A stretch of DNA of 64,000 bases from an uncultured Clostridium sp. (lineage in GTDB: Bacteria > Bacillota > Clostridia > TANB77 > CAG-508): NCBI GenBank assembly GCA_900552135.1, contig URYN01000001.1, positions 108,288 through 172,287 of the forward strand, in the 5' to 3' direction. Positions 8,358-17,100 of the stretch are shown here, one piece after another; positions within the stretch are counted from its first letter, which is position 1, and each line of letters starts with the position of its first letter. The position numbers and the translations under genes are program-made. The notes under the pieces were generated by a model. The model saw only the letters and a list, made by a program, of their open reading frames with translations, was not told where the DNA came from and did no database searches.

Positions 8358-9125
8358 ATGGAATTATTCGATTCACATGCACATTATAACGATGAAAAAT
8401 TCGATGAAGATAGAGAAAAAATAATAAAAGACACTTATGAATTTGGAGTAACCTCATTTGTTTGTGCTGGATATAGTTTAGCAAGCACAAAAAAGGCAAT
8501 CGAAATAGCAGAAAAATATCCATTCATATATGCTACTGCAGGAATTTCGCCAAATGATTTAACTGAAAATTGGAGTGACGATGTTGAAAATATAGACAAG
8601 ATTTTATCTGAGAAAAAAGTAATTGCAGTTGGAGAAATTGGACTGGATTATCATTATGATACAAATGTAGAATGGCAGAAACAGGCTTTTATTAAGCAAA
8701 TAGAACTAGCCAACAAATACGACTTGCCAATAGTAATTCATACCAGAGACGCAGTATCAGACACATTAGAAATATTAAAAACATATCCTGTAAAAAATAA
8801 AGGAGTATTCCATTGCTGTCCTTTTAACAGAGAATTAATTAAAGAAGCACTAAAACTTGGTTTCTACATTTCAATTGCTGGACCAATAACATTCAAAAAC
8901 TCTAAAAATGCCGAAGAAATAGCAAATTTAGTTCCTATTGACAGAATGCTTATAGAAACAGATAGTCCATATCTTGCCCCAGAACCTGTAAGAGGAACAA
9001 GAAACGATTCAAGAAATGTAAAATACACTGCACAAAAAATTGCAGACTTTAGAAAAACAACAATAGAAGAAATTGCAAAAAACACTTATGAGAATACAAT
9101 GAGAATTTTTAAAATTAAAAAATAG
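8358..9125 (+). CDS. tatD: TatD-family metal-dependent hydrolase (DNase)
   Basis: TIM-barrel hydrolase of the amidohydrolase superfamily; characterised members are 3'-5' DNases or RNases that act in repair and DNA turnover. 255 residues, usual length. Metal ligands visible: FDSHAHYND at residues 4-12, VGEIGLDYH (about 94-102) with the bridging Glu, VIHTRDA (about 128-134), VFHCCPF (about 153-159) and IETDSPYLAP (about 199-208). ATG 8358 is fixed by the family-typical N terminus and an in-frame stop at 8346-8348. The local SD is weak (AAGAAAAG), while a perfect SD lies far upstream across a hairpin. Confidence 0.95.
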   Translation: MELFDSHAHYNDEKFDEDREKIIKDTYEFGVTSFVCAGYSLASTKKAIEIAEKYPFIYATAGISPNDLTENWSDDVENIDKILSEKKVIAVGEIGLDYHYDTNVEWQKQAFIKQIELANKYDLPIVIHTRDAVSDTLEILKTYPVKNKGVFHCCPFNRELIKEALKLGFYISIAGPITFKNSKNAEEIANLVPIDRMLIETDSPYLAPEPVRGTRNDSRNVKYTAQKIADFRKTTIEEIAKNTYENTMRIFKIKK

Positions 9126-9139
9126 TATAATAAAAATAA

Positions 9140-9206
9140 AAGAGTTTAGAAAATACATTTTTAGTGAAATATTAAAAATCACTCAAAAGCTACATTCTAA
9201 ACTCTT
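9140..9206. terminator. Convergent terminator between tatD and lemA
   Basis: Outer arms AAGAGTTTAGAA (9140-9151) and TTCTAAACTCTT (9195-9206) form 12 pairs, with further pairing possible inside (AGTGA/TCACT). T-rich sequence follows on the + strand and A-rich sequence precedes it, so it can serve both converging genes. Confidence 0.65.
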
Positions 9207-9222
9207 ATATTTTTAATTTATA

Positions 9223-9783
9223 TTATTTTCCAAAATCAACTTTTACATTCTTTCTTGCATCTTCAGAATCAACTTTAAATAATTCCTCTGGTTCGAAATG
9301 GAACATAGATGCTACAACATTTGATGGGAAAGACTCAAGACTTGTGTTATATCTTGTAACAGTATCATTGTAGAATTGTCTTGAATAAGAAATTTTATTC
9401 TCTGTATTAGATAATTCTGTTTGTAGAGCAATAAAATTTTGGTTAGCCTTTAAATCTGGATAATTCTCAGCAACAGCCATTATTGTTTTTAAAGCACCAG
9501 AAAGTTCATTATCAATTTTTACTTTATCATTAATATCTTTTGCAGATGCCCAAGATGTACGTAAAGCTGTAACTTTTTCTAAAACTTCAGATTCATGAGA
9601 CATGTAACCTTTTACTGTTTCAACTAAATTTGGAATTAAATCAAATCTTCTTTGTAGTTGAACATCGATTTGGCTCCATGAATTTTTTACCTTTTGTCTG
9701 GCAGATACTAGATTGTTGTAAATACCAATGACTAACATTGCTAAAAGTGCAATAATAGCAATTATTATTAAAAGTGCAGTCAT
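9223..9783 (-). CDS. lemA: LemA family protein
   Basis: 186 residues, the family's usual size. An N-terminal membrane helix (about 3-24) is followed by the hallmark NNLVSARQKVKNSWSQIDVQ segment and a helical bundle with RRFDLIPNLVETVKGY. LemA proteins are of unknown biochemical function; they often accompany membrane metalloproteases such as HtpX, but no htpX is adjacent here. Transcribed alone on the - strand. SD TAGGAGG lies 7 bases upstream of the start, and a minus-strand promoter is visible at 9813-9841. Confidence 0.95.
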   Translation of the reverse strand: MTALLIIIAIIALLAMLVIGIYNNLVSARQKVKNSWSQIDVQLQRRFDLIPNLVETVKGYMSHESEVLEKVTALRTSWASAKDINDKVKIDNELSGALKTIMAVAENYPDLKANQNFIALQTELSNTENKISYSRQFYNDTVTRYNTSLESFPSNVVASMFHFEPEELFKVDSEDARKNVKVDFGK

Positions 9784-9812
9784 AATTTACCTCCTAAAAT
9801 AAATTTACCATT

Positions 9813-9841
9813 AATATATCACATTAGAGCAAACTATACAA
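9813..9841 (-). promoter_or_regulatory. Sigma-A promoter of lemA
   Basis: Read on the - strand: TTGTAT (9841-9836), a 17-base spacer and TATATT (9818-9813), about 30 bases before the start codon. Confidence 0.6.
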
Positions 9842-10010
9842 TATATTTGGAAAATATTATTATACAGAAAAACAAAAATTGTAAATAAAGTAAAATTAAA
9901 TAGTCATATTTAAGAAAAACCAAGCATATACTATAATAGGACAAATTGTTTGAAAAGAGCAAAAACCTGAAGTGCTTAATTCCGTAATGGAATAGAAAAA
10001 TGTGTAAAAT

Positions 10011-10039
10011 TTGACAGATTAATAAAAAAATGGTATAAT
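10011..10039 (+). promoter_or_regulatory. Consensus sigma-A promoter for the G5/hydrolase gene
   Basis: TTGACA (10011-10016), 17-base spacer, TATAAT (10034-10039): a perfect consensus pair. The SD AAAGGAGG follows, with the start at 10075. Confidence 0.88.
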
Positions 10040-10074
10040 GAGTTTGTTGTTTCAAAAGGAGGAACGAAAAATAT

Positions 10075-11073
10075 ATGAAGAAAGCGAAAAAAGCAAAACT
10101 CCCAATTAAAAAAATAATTGGAATATGCTTAATACTATTATTCGTAATGGGCGTTGGAGTTATGGCAGATAATGCAAAACTCGTAAACGTTAAAATAATT
10201 CTTTCAAATGGATATATAATGAATGTTACAACTTCAAAAAATAAAGTTGCAGACATATTAGAAGAAAACCATATTATATTATTACCAGAGGAAAGCGTTA
10301 TACCAGAAAAAGAAAGTAACATTTCGGACAATAAAACAATAAAAATATCAAAAGATGAAAAACAAGTAGAAGTTGCACAAACTGAAGAAAACTCAAGTAA
10401 TATTACAGTAGAAACTTTGTTAAAATCTTATGATTCAATAGTAGAAAAAATTGAAACAGTACAAGAAACAATACCTTATGAAACTATTACAAAGGACGTT
10501 TCAGACAACGATTCAAATAAAAGAGAAACTGTTGTTCAACAAGGAAAAGACGGATTAAGAGAAGTAACATACAAAGTTAAATATCAAAACGACGCAGAAA
10601 TAGAAAGAACAGAAATTTCTTCAAATATAATTGAAGAACCTGTTGATAAAATTATAGAAGTTAGAAAGAAAACAATTACAAACAGAAGTACAAGAAGCTC
10701 ATCAGTAACATATAACAATGGCGTTTGGTCATATTCTGCAGAAGAATTCGACTTATTATGTGCCATAACTGCGCAAGAATGTAGTTCAAGTTACGAAGGT
10801 GCACTTGCTGTTATCACAACAGCATGTAACAGAGCTGAAAGTGCAAAATGGGGAAGCAAAGGTTCAGACCCATTAAGTCAATATAAGGCACCAGGACAAT
10901 TCTGTTATTCAATAGATAGTCACTGGAAAAAGAGATTAAACGGAAATTATTCATCAGTAGTTGCACAAGCCGTTTCAGACGCATTAAATGGAAAAAGAAA
11001 TCATAATTATTTATCATTTAGAGCAGCGGGTCATGCTTCAGGCGAATACATTGGTGGAAACGTTTACTTCTAA
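10075..11073 (+). CDS. DUF348/G5-domain cell-wall hydrolase with SleB-like catalytic domain
   Basis: Secreted or membrane-anchored wall hydrolase of 332 residues. Domains: membrane/signal helix (about 13-32); a DUF348 ubiquitin-like segment (about 35-95); a G5 domain (about 130-205, with ETIPYETI and REVTYKVKY strands); a Ser/Arg linker; and a C-terminal Hydrolase_2 (SleB/CwlJ-like) domain (about 222-332) with CAITAQECSSSYEGALAVI, the Glu being the likely catalytic residue. G5 domains bind cell-wall polymers. SleB-type enzymes are lytic transglycosylases, often for spore cortex, but this gene has a consensus sigma-A promoter, so vegetative wall growth is as likely. It is a single-gene unit ended by a terminator. 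Confidence 0.88.
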   Translation: MKKAKKAKLPIKKIIGICLILLFVMGVGVMADNAKLVNVKIILSNGYIMNVTTSKNKVADILEENHIILLPEESVIPEKESNISDNKTIKISKDEKQVEVAQTEENSSNITVETLLKSYDSIVEKIETVQETIPYETITKDVSDNDSNKRETVVQQGKDGLREVTYKVKYQNDAEIERTEISSNIIEEPVDKIIEVRKKTITNRSTRSSSVTYNNGVWSYSAEEFDLLCAITAQECSSSYEGALAVITTACNRAESAKWGSKGSDPLSQYKAPGQFCYSIDSHWKKRLNGNYSSVVAQAVSDALNGKRNHNYLSFRAAGHASGEYIGGNVYF

Positions 11074-11103
11074 AATAAAGATTAAAAATAAGAAACATAC
11101 AAG

Positions 11104-11139
11104 AAACAAGCAAAATAAACTTTTGCTTGTTTTTCTTTT
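11104..11139 (+). terminator. Intrinsic terminator
   Basis: Arms AAACAAGCAAAA (11104-11115) and TTTTGCTTGTTT (11121-11132), 5-base loop, then a T-rich tail. It ends the G5/hydrolase transcript. Confidence 0.82.
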
Positions 11140-11169
11140 GTAAATGTGCTATAGAACATTTATAAAGTA

Positions 11170-11198
11170 TTGATATTTCTTGTTTTCTATAGTAAAAT
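11170..11198 (+). promoter_or_regulatory. Sigma-A promoter of exoA
   Basis: TTGATA (11170-11175), 17-base spacer, TAAAAT (11193-11198), 33 bases upstream of the start codon. Confidence 0.65.
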
Positions 11199-11231
11199 TA
11201 GAAATGCAAAAAATATAAAGAGAGGGAAAAT

Positions 11232-11987
11232 ATGAAATTAATATCATGGAATGTAAATGGATTAAGGGCCGTAATGAATAAAGGCTTCAAGGAGTTTTTT
11301 GAATCAATAGATGCAGATGCAATTTGCCTTCAGGAAACTAAATTGCAAGAGGGACAAATAGAGTTTGCACCAGAAGGCTACTATACATATTGGAACAGTG
11401 CTGTGAAAAAGGGATATTCAGGAACAGTAATATTTACTAAGGCAAAGCCTATAAATGTAACTTATGGCATTGGAATAGAAGAACATGACCAAGAAGGAAG
11501 AGTTATAACAGCCGAATATGAAGAATTTTACTTAGTTGATTGCTATACTCCAAATTCGCAAAGAGAGCTAACAAGATTAGATTATAGGATGAAATGGGAA
11601 GATGATTTTAGAAAATATTTAGAAGAACTAAATCAAAAAAAGCCTGTGATTCTATGTGGAGATCTAAATGTTGCACATAATGAAATTGATTTAAAAAATC
11701 CTAAAACTAACAGACACAATGCAGGATTCACAGATGAAGAAAGAAATAAAATGACAGAGTTATTGGGAGCAGGATTTACAGATTCATTCAGATATTTATA
11801 CCCTGATAAAACAGATATATATTCTTGGTGGTCATACATGTTTCATGCAAGAGAAAAAAATGCAGGCTGGAGAATAGATTATTTTGTAGTCTCAGATAGC
11901 ATTAAAGACAAAATAAAAGACAGCAAAATACTTACGGAAATAATGGGAAGCGACCATTGCCCAGTAGAATTAGACATAGAAATATAA
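11232..11987 (+). CDS. exoA: Exodeoxyribonuclease III (AP endonuclease)
   Basis: Cleaves DNA at abasic sites and removes blocked 3' ends in base-excision repair. 251 residues, normal for the Xth/ExoA family. Motifs in order: SWNVNGLRA (about 5-13) with the catalytic Asn, AICLQETKL (about 30-38) with the metal-binding Glu, CGDLNVAHNEID (about 142-153), WRIDYFVVS (about 214-222) and GSDHCPVELDI (about 239-249) with the catalytic His. SD AGAGGG lies 5 bases before the ATG. Apparently monocistronic, with its own promoter. Confidence 0.97.
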   Translation: MKLISWNVNGLRAVMNKGFKEFFESIDADAICLQETKLQEGQIEFAPEGYYTYWNSAVKKGYSGTVIFTKAKPINVTYGIGIEEHDQEGRVITAEYEEFYLVDCYTPNSQRELTRLDYRMKWEDDFRKYLEELNQKKPVILCGDLNVAHNEIDLKNPKTNRHNAGFTDEERNKMTELLGAGFTDSFRYLYPDKTDIYSWWSYMFHAREKNAGWRIDYFVVSDSIKDKIKDSKILTEIMGSDHCPVELDIEI

Positions 11988-12069
11988 AATAAGGATATAA
12001 CTGTAAAAAATATTCCTAATGCAACAACAGGTTTATAGGTCCCGTTAATAAAAACCTAAATATATAAAT

Positions 12070-12106
12070 AAGGAGATCATGATTATTTAAATATCATGAA
12101 ATAGAG
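12070..12106 (+). promoter_or_regulatory. Displaced Shine-Dalgarno plus hairpin before the AI-2E gene
   Basis: The SD AAGGAG (12070-12075) is 31 bases from the ATG at 12107. Between them TCATGAT (12077-12083) pairs perfectly with ATCATGA (12093-12099), leaving a 9-base loop. With the hairpin folded, 8 bases separate SD and ATG, an ideal spacing. The alternative ATG at 12079 is only three codons from a stop (ATG ATT ATT TAA). The sequence TGATTATT...AAATA(A)TCATG is shared with the tatD leader. Confidence 0.55.
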
Positions 12107-13231
12107 ATGAAAGAAGAAAAACATATTATAAAAAAATGGGTCTATTGGTTCTTACTTGCAACAGCCATAATAATTGTTTATAACGTATTAAATAATTTTA
12201 CAAGTGTTGCAAATGCTATAAAGAACTTTATCGGTATAATAATGCCGTTTGGAGCAGGACTTTTAATTGCATACATATTATATTTGCCATCTTGCAAAAT
12301 AGAAAGACTGTATAAAAAAACAAGGAAAAAGAATTTTTTAAACAAACATGCTAGAATGCTCAGCGTAATTACGACATACATAATTGCACTATTAGTATGC
12401 ATTATAATAATTAATGTAATACTGCCATCAGTAATCCAAAGCTTGAAAGATTTAATTTCAAACATACCAAACTACTACAACACGGCAGTCGATAAAATAA
12501 ACTCTCTACCGGAAAATCATATACTAAGAAATGAAAGAGTAATAGAGTCAATAAGCAAACTAAAAGACATAGATGTAGAACAACTAATAAATTTAGATAA
12601 AATACAAAGCTACATAAAAGGCGTAATAAGCGCTGTAGGAACCGTATTCGACATATTCATTTCGATTGTCGTATCAGTGTACATTCTTCTTCAAAGAAAG
12701 CAATTAATACAATTCTGGTCAAAACTAGTTAAAACATTAGTGAATGAGAAAACTTATATAAATCTAAAAAAATACTTTATAAAAGGCAACGAAATATTTT
12801 TTAATTTCTTAACCAGCCAGATAATAGACGCAATTGTTGTTGGAGTGCTTGTATCAATAGCAATGCTAATAATAGGGGTAAAATATGCGGTTCTACTAGG
12901 ATTTGTTATAGGATTATTTAACTTAATTCCATACTTTGGAGCACTAGTTGCAGTTGCAATATCTATACTAATAACTTTATTTACAGATGGAATTGGAAAA
13001 GCAATATTAATGGCGATAATTGTTATAGTACTACAACAAATTGACGCTAATATCATAAATCCAAAAATAATAGGAAATTCTCTAAAAATAAGCCAACTAC
13101 TAGTATTGTTTGCAGTAACAGTAGGTGGAGCATACTTTGGAATACTTGGAATGTTTTTGGCAGTACCGGTATTTACAGTAATAAAAGTAATTATTGAAGA
13201 TTATATTGATGAAAAAACAGGGAAAGAATAA
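12107..13231 (+). CDS. AI-2E family transporter (UPF0118)
   Basis: 374-residue polytopic membrane protein of the UPF0118/PerM family. Layout is typical: two or three N-terminal helices (about 12-60), another helix near 85-110, a soluble segment (about 115-165), then a C-terminal bundle with the conserved GLFNLIPYFGALVAV (about 271-285). Members export varied small molecules or ions (autoinducer-2, Na+/H+, and others), so the substrate cannot be inferred. ATG 12107 is the first usable start: upstream in-frame codons include stops. The translation signal is unusual, with the SD set back behind a hairpin. It stands alone between exoA and rpsU. Confidence 0.9.
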   Translation: MKEEKHIIKKWVYWFLLATAIIIVYNVLNNFTSVANAIKNFIGIIMPFGAGLLIAYILYLPSCKIERLYKKTRKKNFLNKHARMLSVITTYIIALLVCIIIINVILPSVIQSLKDLISNIPNYYNTAVDKINSLPENHILRNERVIESISKLKDIDVEQLINLDKIQSYIKGVISAVGTVFDIFISIVVSVYILLQRKQLIQFWSKLVKTLVNEKTYINLKKYFIKGNEIFFNFLTSQIIDAIVVGVLVSIAMLIIGVKYAVLLGFVIGLFNLIPYFGALVAVAISILITLFTDGIGKAILMAIIVIVLQQIDANIINPKIIGNSLKISQLLVLFAVTVGGAYFGILGMFLAVPVFTVIKVIIEDYIDEKTGKE

Positions 13232-13330
13232 ATTTTATGTTATAGTTTAGAAAGAAATAAAAAAAGCATGGCTAAATTAGGTTTTAAACTAAATTTATTC
13301 CAGTTTTGTACAATTATTTCAAAACTAGTA

Positions 13331-13360
13331 TTGACAAGTTATATAAAATTAGTTTATAAT
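13331..13360 (+). promoter_or_regulatory. Sigma-A promoter of rpsU
   Basis: TTGACA (13331-13336), 18-base spacer, TATAAT (13355-13360). An inverted repeat AGTTTTG (13302-13308)/CAAAACT (13320-13326) abuts the -35 and may be the upstream gene's terminator or an operator. Confidence 0.75.
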
Positions 13361-13452
13361 AATAGGCATGTAAAGAGAGTTACTCAATACATATTAGGAG
13401 AATAAAATCCCATACGCATGCAATGAAAGTGCACCGGAAGGAGGGGAATATC

Positions 13453-13623
13453 ATGTCAGAAGTAAAAGTTAATAATGGAAATATAGAAGATGCCTTAAAA
13501 AGATTTAAGAGACAATGTGCCAGAAATGGAGTATTACAAGAGGTACGTAAAAGAGAACATTATGAAAAACCTAGTGTAAAGAGAAAGAAAAAATCAGAGG
13601 CAGCAAGAAAAAGAAAATTTTAA
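13453..13623 (+). CDS. rpsU: 30S ribosomal protein S21
   Basis: 56-residue basic ribosomal protein, full length for Firmicutes S21. The core IEDALKRFKRQCARNGVL and the Lys/Arg-rich tail KRKKKSEAARKRKF are diagnostic. ATG 13453 is chosen over an in-frame ATG ten codons upstream because SD AAGGAGGGG lies 7 bases before it. The yqeY-type gene follows, the usual Firmicutes neighbour, but a terminator separates the two. Confidence 0.97.
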   Translation: MSEVKVNNGNIEDALKRFKRQCARNGVLQEVRKREHYEKPSVKRKKKSEAARKRKF

Positions 13624-13645
13624 ATTAAAATAAAAAAGAAAAGAG

Positions 13646-13690
13646 GCGTTTTCAAAATATAATATTGTATTTTGAAAACGCTATTTCTAT
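13646..13690 (+). terminator. Intrinsic terminator after rpsU
   Basis: Arms GCGTTTTCAAAATA (13646-13659) and TATTTTGAAAACGC (13668-13681), 14 perfect pairs, followed by TATTTCTATT. Confidence 0.82.
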
Positions 13691-13794
13691 TAAAAATATA
13701 AATAGTGGTCCCATTAAACCAAAATTAAAAATAAAAATTAATGGAGAAAGGTAAGTATAATATATTAAATTTTATATTATATAAGGAAATAAAA

Positions 13795-14235
13795 ATGTTA
13801 AAAGAAAAATTATTAAACGATTTAAAAGTAGCTATGAAGGAGAAAAATGTTAATAAAAAGAATGCAGTTCAAATGGTAAGAACAGCAATTTTACAAATTG
13901 AAAAAGATAAAGGTATAGAAGTTTCAGATGAGCAAATAATAAACATAATTGCAAAAGAAGTAAAAACAAGAAAAGACTCAATAGTAGAATTTGAAAAGGC
14001 AGAAAGACAAGATTTAATAGATCAAACAAACGAAGAAATTGAAGTACTAGAGGAATATCTACCAAAACAATTAACAGATGAAGAATTAGAAAATGAAGTA
14101 AAGAAAATTGTAGAAAGCGTTGGAGCTACATCAGTAAAAGACATGGGAAAAGTAATGAAAGAAGCAAAAGTAGTAATTGGTGCAAAAGCTGATGGAAAAA
14201 GAATAAATGAAATGGTTAAGAAAATATTAGCATAG
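13795..14235 (+). CDS. yqeY: GatB/YqeY domain-containing protein
   Basis: 146 residues homologous to the C-terminal tRNA-binding domain of the GatB amidotransferase subunit, existing as a free protein. Diagnostic stretches: AVQMVRTAILQIEKDKG, LEEYLPKQLTDEEL and DMGKVMKEAKVVIGAKADGK. The exact role is unknown. ATG 13795 is preferred because SD TAAGGA lies just upstream and the protein then matches the family's length; an in-frame ATG at 13741 would add 18 AT-rich codons lying over a hairpin (TATAATATA 13756-13764 / TATATTATA 13773-13781). It follows rpsU, as commonly seen in Firmicutes. Confidence 0.92.
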   Translation: MLKEKLLNDLKVAMKEKNVNKKNAVQMVRTAILQIEKDKGIEVSDEQIINIIAKEVKTRKDSIVEFEKAERQDLIDQTNEEIEVLEEYLPKQLTDEELENEVKKIVESVGATSVKDMGKVMKEAKVVIGAKADGKRINEMVKKILA

Positions 14236-14276
14236 TTTGCAAATAAAACTAAATAAGAAGGAGAGAACCAAAGTAA

Positions 14277-15554
14277 ATGGAATATAGAAAAATGAATATT
14301 AAAGATGGAGTTAACCTTCATACAATAAAAACAGAAATATTTAAAACAAATTTACTAGCTGTGTACTTAAGTTCGCCACTTACCAAAAAAGAAGTTACTC
14401 AAAAGGCTCTTAGCATGGCAATTATTAGACGTGGAACTGAAAACTTAAAAACACAAGAAGATATAAATTGCAAATTAGAAGAATTGTATGGTGCTGAATT
14501 GAACTCTGGAATGGACAAAGTCGGAAACGACGAGGTTTTGAAATTTTATATTGAATCATTAAATGATAATTTTACATTAAAAAATGAAGATATTCTTAAA
14601 CAGAGCATAGAATTATTATTTGATGTAATATTCAATCCATTAACAGAGAATGGCAGATTTAAAGATGAATATTTCAAAAATGAAAAAAGCAATTTAAAAC
14701 AAATAATTGAAGCTAAAAAGGATAATAAAGCACAGTATGCAACAGCAAGAACTCTAGAAGAAATGTATGGAAAAAACGGATATGGTCTATATACTTATGG
14801 CTATATAGAAGATTTAGAAAAATTATCTAATCAAGAAGTATATAACTCATATAAGGAAATGCTAGCAAACTGCAAAATTGATATATTCGTTTCAGGTGAT
14901 ATAAATGAAAGTGAATGTGTAAAACTTGTGGATACAGAAATAGAAAAATTCAAAATTGATTCAAGAAATGTTAGTGACTTGTATTTGAAAAATGAAGTAA
15001 AAAATGTTACAGAAACCAAAGAAGTAATAGAAAAAATGGACGTAACACAAGGAAAACTTGTAATAGGATTAGACATAACAAACACAATAAAAGATGAAAG
15101 ACCTCAAACAGCAGTCTATAATGCAATTCTTGGAGGAGGAGCAAACTCAAAATTATTCCAAAATGTAAGAGAAAAAGCAAGCCTTGCATACAGTGCAGGT
15201 TCACTTTATATAAAAAATAAGAACAACATAATAATAAAAAGTGGAATAGAGCCAAAAAATTATGAAAAAGCATTAAACATTATAAAAGAACAACTTGAAG
15301 ATATAAAAAATGGCAAGTTTGATGAGAAAGATATGCAAAATGCAAAGAAAATAATAATAGCAAGTTATGAGGCTATAAATGATGAACAGGATTCAAGTAT
15401 TGCATATAGTTTTAATCAAGAAATTGAAAACAATAAGCCAGACATCGAGGGCTATGTAGAAAAAATAAAAGACGTAACCAAGGAACAGATTGTTGAAATC
15501 GCTAAAAAAATAAACATAAATACAATCTATTTCTTAACAAGTAACAAAGAATAA
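14277..15554 (+). CDS. ymfF: M16-family protein YmfF (non-catalytic partner)
   Basis: 425-residue M16 peptidase-fold protein. The HxxEH zinc motif expected about 60-70 residues from the N terminus is absent; in its place is MAIIRRGTENLKTQEDINC. This identifies the YmfF branch, which pairs with a catalytic YmfH. In current annotation the pair carries the name EF-P 5-aminopentanol modification-associated proteins (written YfmF/YfmH). The C-terminal half keeps the family segment with GGGANSKLFQNVREKASLAY. SD AAGGAG is 13 bases from the ATG. ymfH follows 40 bases downstream, almost certainly cotranscribed. Confidence 0.9.
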   Translation: MEYRKMNIKDGVNLHTIKTEIFKTNLLAVYLSSPLTKKEVTQKALSMAIIRRGTENLKTQEDINCKLEELYGAELNSGMDKVGNDEVLKFYIESLNDNFTLKNEDILKQSIELLFDVIFNPLTENGRFKDEYFKNEKSNLKQIIEAKKDNKAQYATARTLEEMYGKNGYGLYTYGYIEDLEKLSNQEVYNSYKEMLANCKIDIFVSGDINESECVKLVDTEIEKFKIDSRNVSDLYLKNEVKNVTETKEVIEKMDVTQGKLVIGLDITNTIKDERPQTAVYNAILGGGANSKLFQNVREKASLAYSAGSLYIKNKNNIIIKSGIEPKNYEKALNIIKEQLEDIKNGKFDEKDMQNAKKIIIASYEAINDEQDSSIAYSFNQEIENNKPDIEGYVEKIKDVTKEQIVEIAKKININTIYFLTSNKE

Positions 15555-15594
15555 TTGGGCAACAAGAGAGTGAAAATAGAAAGGAAATTTGCAA

Positions 15595-16884
15595 ATGGAA
15601 GTAATAGAAAACCAAAATGTAAAAGAAAAATGTTACATGGAAAAACTTGAGAATGGAATGCAAGTTCTTATAATTCCTAAAAAAGGCATTCAGAAAAAAT
15701 ATGTTATGTGGGCTACTCAGTTCGGATCAATCGACAACAGATTCATTACAACAGACGCAAAAGAAGAAGTAATAATTCCAGATGGAGTGGCACACTTCTT
15801 AGAGCATAAAATGTTTGAACAAAAAGATGGAACAGATAGTTTATATACACTTATGGCGCTTGGAATAGATGCAAATGCTTATACAACTAATGACCATACT
15901 GCATATTTATTCGAATGTACTTCAAATTTTTATGAAGGATTAGATGAATTAATGGATTATGTTCAAAATCCATATTTCACAGATAAAAATGTAGAAAAGG
16001 AAAAAGGAATAATAGGACAAGAAATAGGAATGTATGATGACGATCCGGGCTGGCAATTATACATTGGAGCGATGGATTGTCTTTATAAAGTAAATCCTGT
16101 AAAACTAGATATTGCAGGAACAGTTGAAAGTATAAGCAAAATAACACCAGATGTTTTGTTTAAATGCTACAATACATTCTATCACCCTAGCAACATGGTA
16201 TTTATAGTTGTTGGAGATTTTGAACCAGAAAAAATTCTTGAAGAAATAAAGAAAAGACTAAAAACTCAAGACAGAAGAGATGAAGTTACAAGAATATATC
16301 CAAAAGAAGGAAAAGAAATAAATAAAAAAACAGTAACTAAAACAATGGAAGTCAGCCTTCCACTATTTATGATAGGAATAAAAGATGATTTAACTGAAAA
16401 ATATAAAGAGGTTGTAAAAAGACATATTGCAATAGAAATAATTCTTAATATGTTAATAGGAAAAAGCTCAAAATTATACAACGAATTATATAATGAAGGA
16501 TTACTTTTAGCAAAACCAGATTTAGACTACGAATTTTCAAAACAATACTCGCATATACTTATTGCAGGACAATCAAAAAATCCTGAAGAAGTAGAAAAAA
16601 GAGTAAAAGCTGAAATAGAAAAAATGAAGAGCGAAGAAATAGATTCGAAATATTTTGAAAGAATAAAGAAAAAAATCTATGGAGATTATGTATGCGAATA
16701 CAATAGTGTTAGTGACATCGCAAGAATGTTCATAAGCGACTATGTAAAAGGAATAAACAGTTTTGAATATTTAGAAAAATTCGACGAAGTAGATGAAAAA
16801 TATGTAAAACAGGTATTAAATGATGCATTTAAAGAAGAAATGATGGTAATGTCTGTTGTAAAAAATAAAGAATATACGAAATAA
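15595..16884 (+). CDS. ymfH: M16-family zinc metallopeptidase YmfH
   Basis: 429-residue catalytic M16 peptidase. The inverted zinc motif HFLEH (in GVAHFLEHKMFEQ, about 65-77) is intact, with the downstream Glu ligand in KGIIGQEIGMYDDDPGW (about 138-154). Partner of YmfF upstream; associated by current annotation with EF-P modification in Bacillus. ATG 15595 is preferred over TTG 15589, which is only 3-4 bases from the AAAGGA SD. No clear terminator follows; the 286 bases up to the Spo0E-like gene are AT-rich and contain a perfect Spo0A box (16963-16969). Confidence 0.93.
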   Translation: MEVIENQNVKEKCYMEKLENGMQVLIIPKKGIQKKYVMWATQFGSIDNRFITTDAKEEVIIPDGVAHFLEHKMFEQKDGTDSLYTLMALGIDANAYTTNDHTAYLFECTSNFYEGLDELMDYVQNPYFTDKNVEKEKGIIGQEIGMYDDDPGWQLYIGAMDCLYKVNPVKLDIAGTVESISKITPDVLFKCYNTFYHPSNMVFIVVGDFEPEKILEEIKKRLKTQDRRDEVTRIYPKEGKEINKKTVTKTMEVSLPLFMIGIKDDLTEKYKEVVKRHIAIEIILNMLIGKSSKLYNELYNEGLLLAKPDLDYEFSKQYSHILIAGQSKNPEEVEKRVKAEIEKMKSEEIDSKYFERIKKKIYGDYVCEYNSVSDIARMFISDYVKGINSFEYLEKFDEVDEKYVKQVLNDAFKEEMMVMSVVKNKEYTK

Positions 16885-16962
16885 AAAGACAATATAAGCT
16901 CATGATAGGCAAAATATAAACAAAATACGCAAATAATTTGCTAAAATATGTGTGTTGAAAAA

Positions 16963-16969
16963 TGTCGAA
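16963..16969 (+). promoter_or_regulatory. Perfect Spo0A-box core TGTCGAA
   Basis: TGTCGAA at 16963-16969 in the non-coding spacer between ymfH and the Spo0E-like gene matches the Spo0A-binding consensus 7 of 7. It is 132 bases upstream of the -35 at 17101. A 7-mer can occur by chance, but its position before a phosphorelay phosphatase gene is suggestive. Confidence 0.4.
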
Positions 16970-17100
16970 AACCTTAAAACAAATATCAAAAAATCAAATA
17001 TAAAAAATTAAAAAGAAAAATGCAATCAAAATTAGTAAAAAAACACCAAAATATGGAATACGAAAAACGGCTTAAACCCTCTAAAAATGAACAAAAAATG

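Noticed and set aside
13741..13794. Longer N terminus for the YqeY-type protein from ATG 13741
   Set aside because: The extension is AT-rich, lies over a hairpin and lacks family similarity; ATG 13795 has its own ribosome site.
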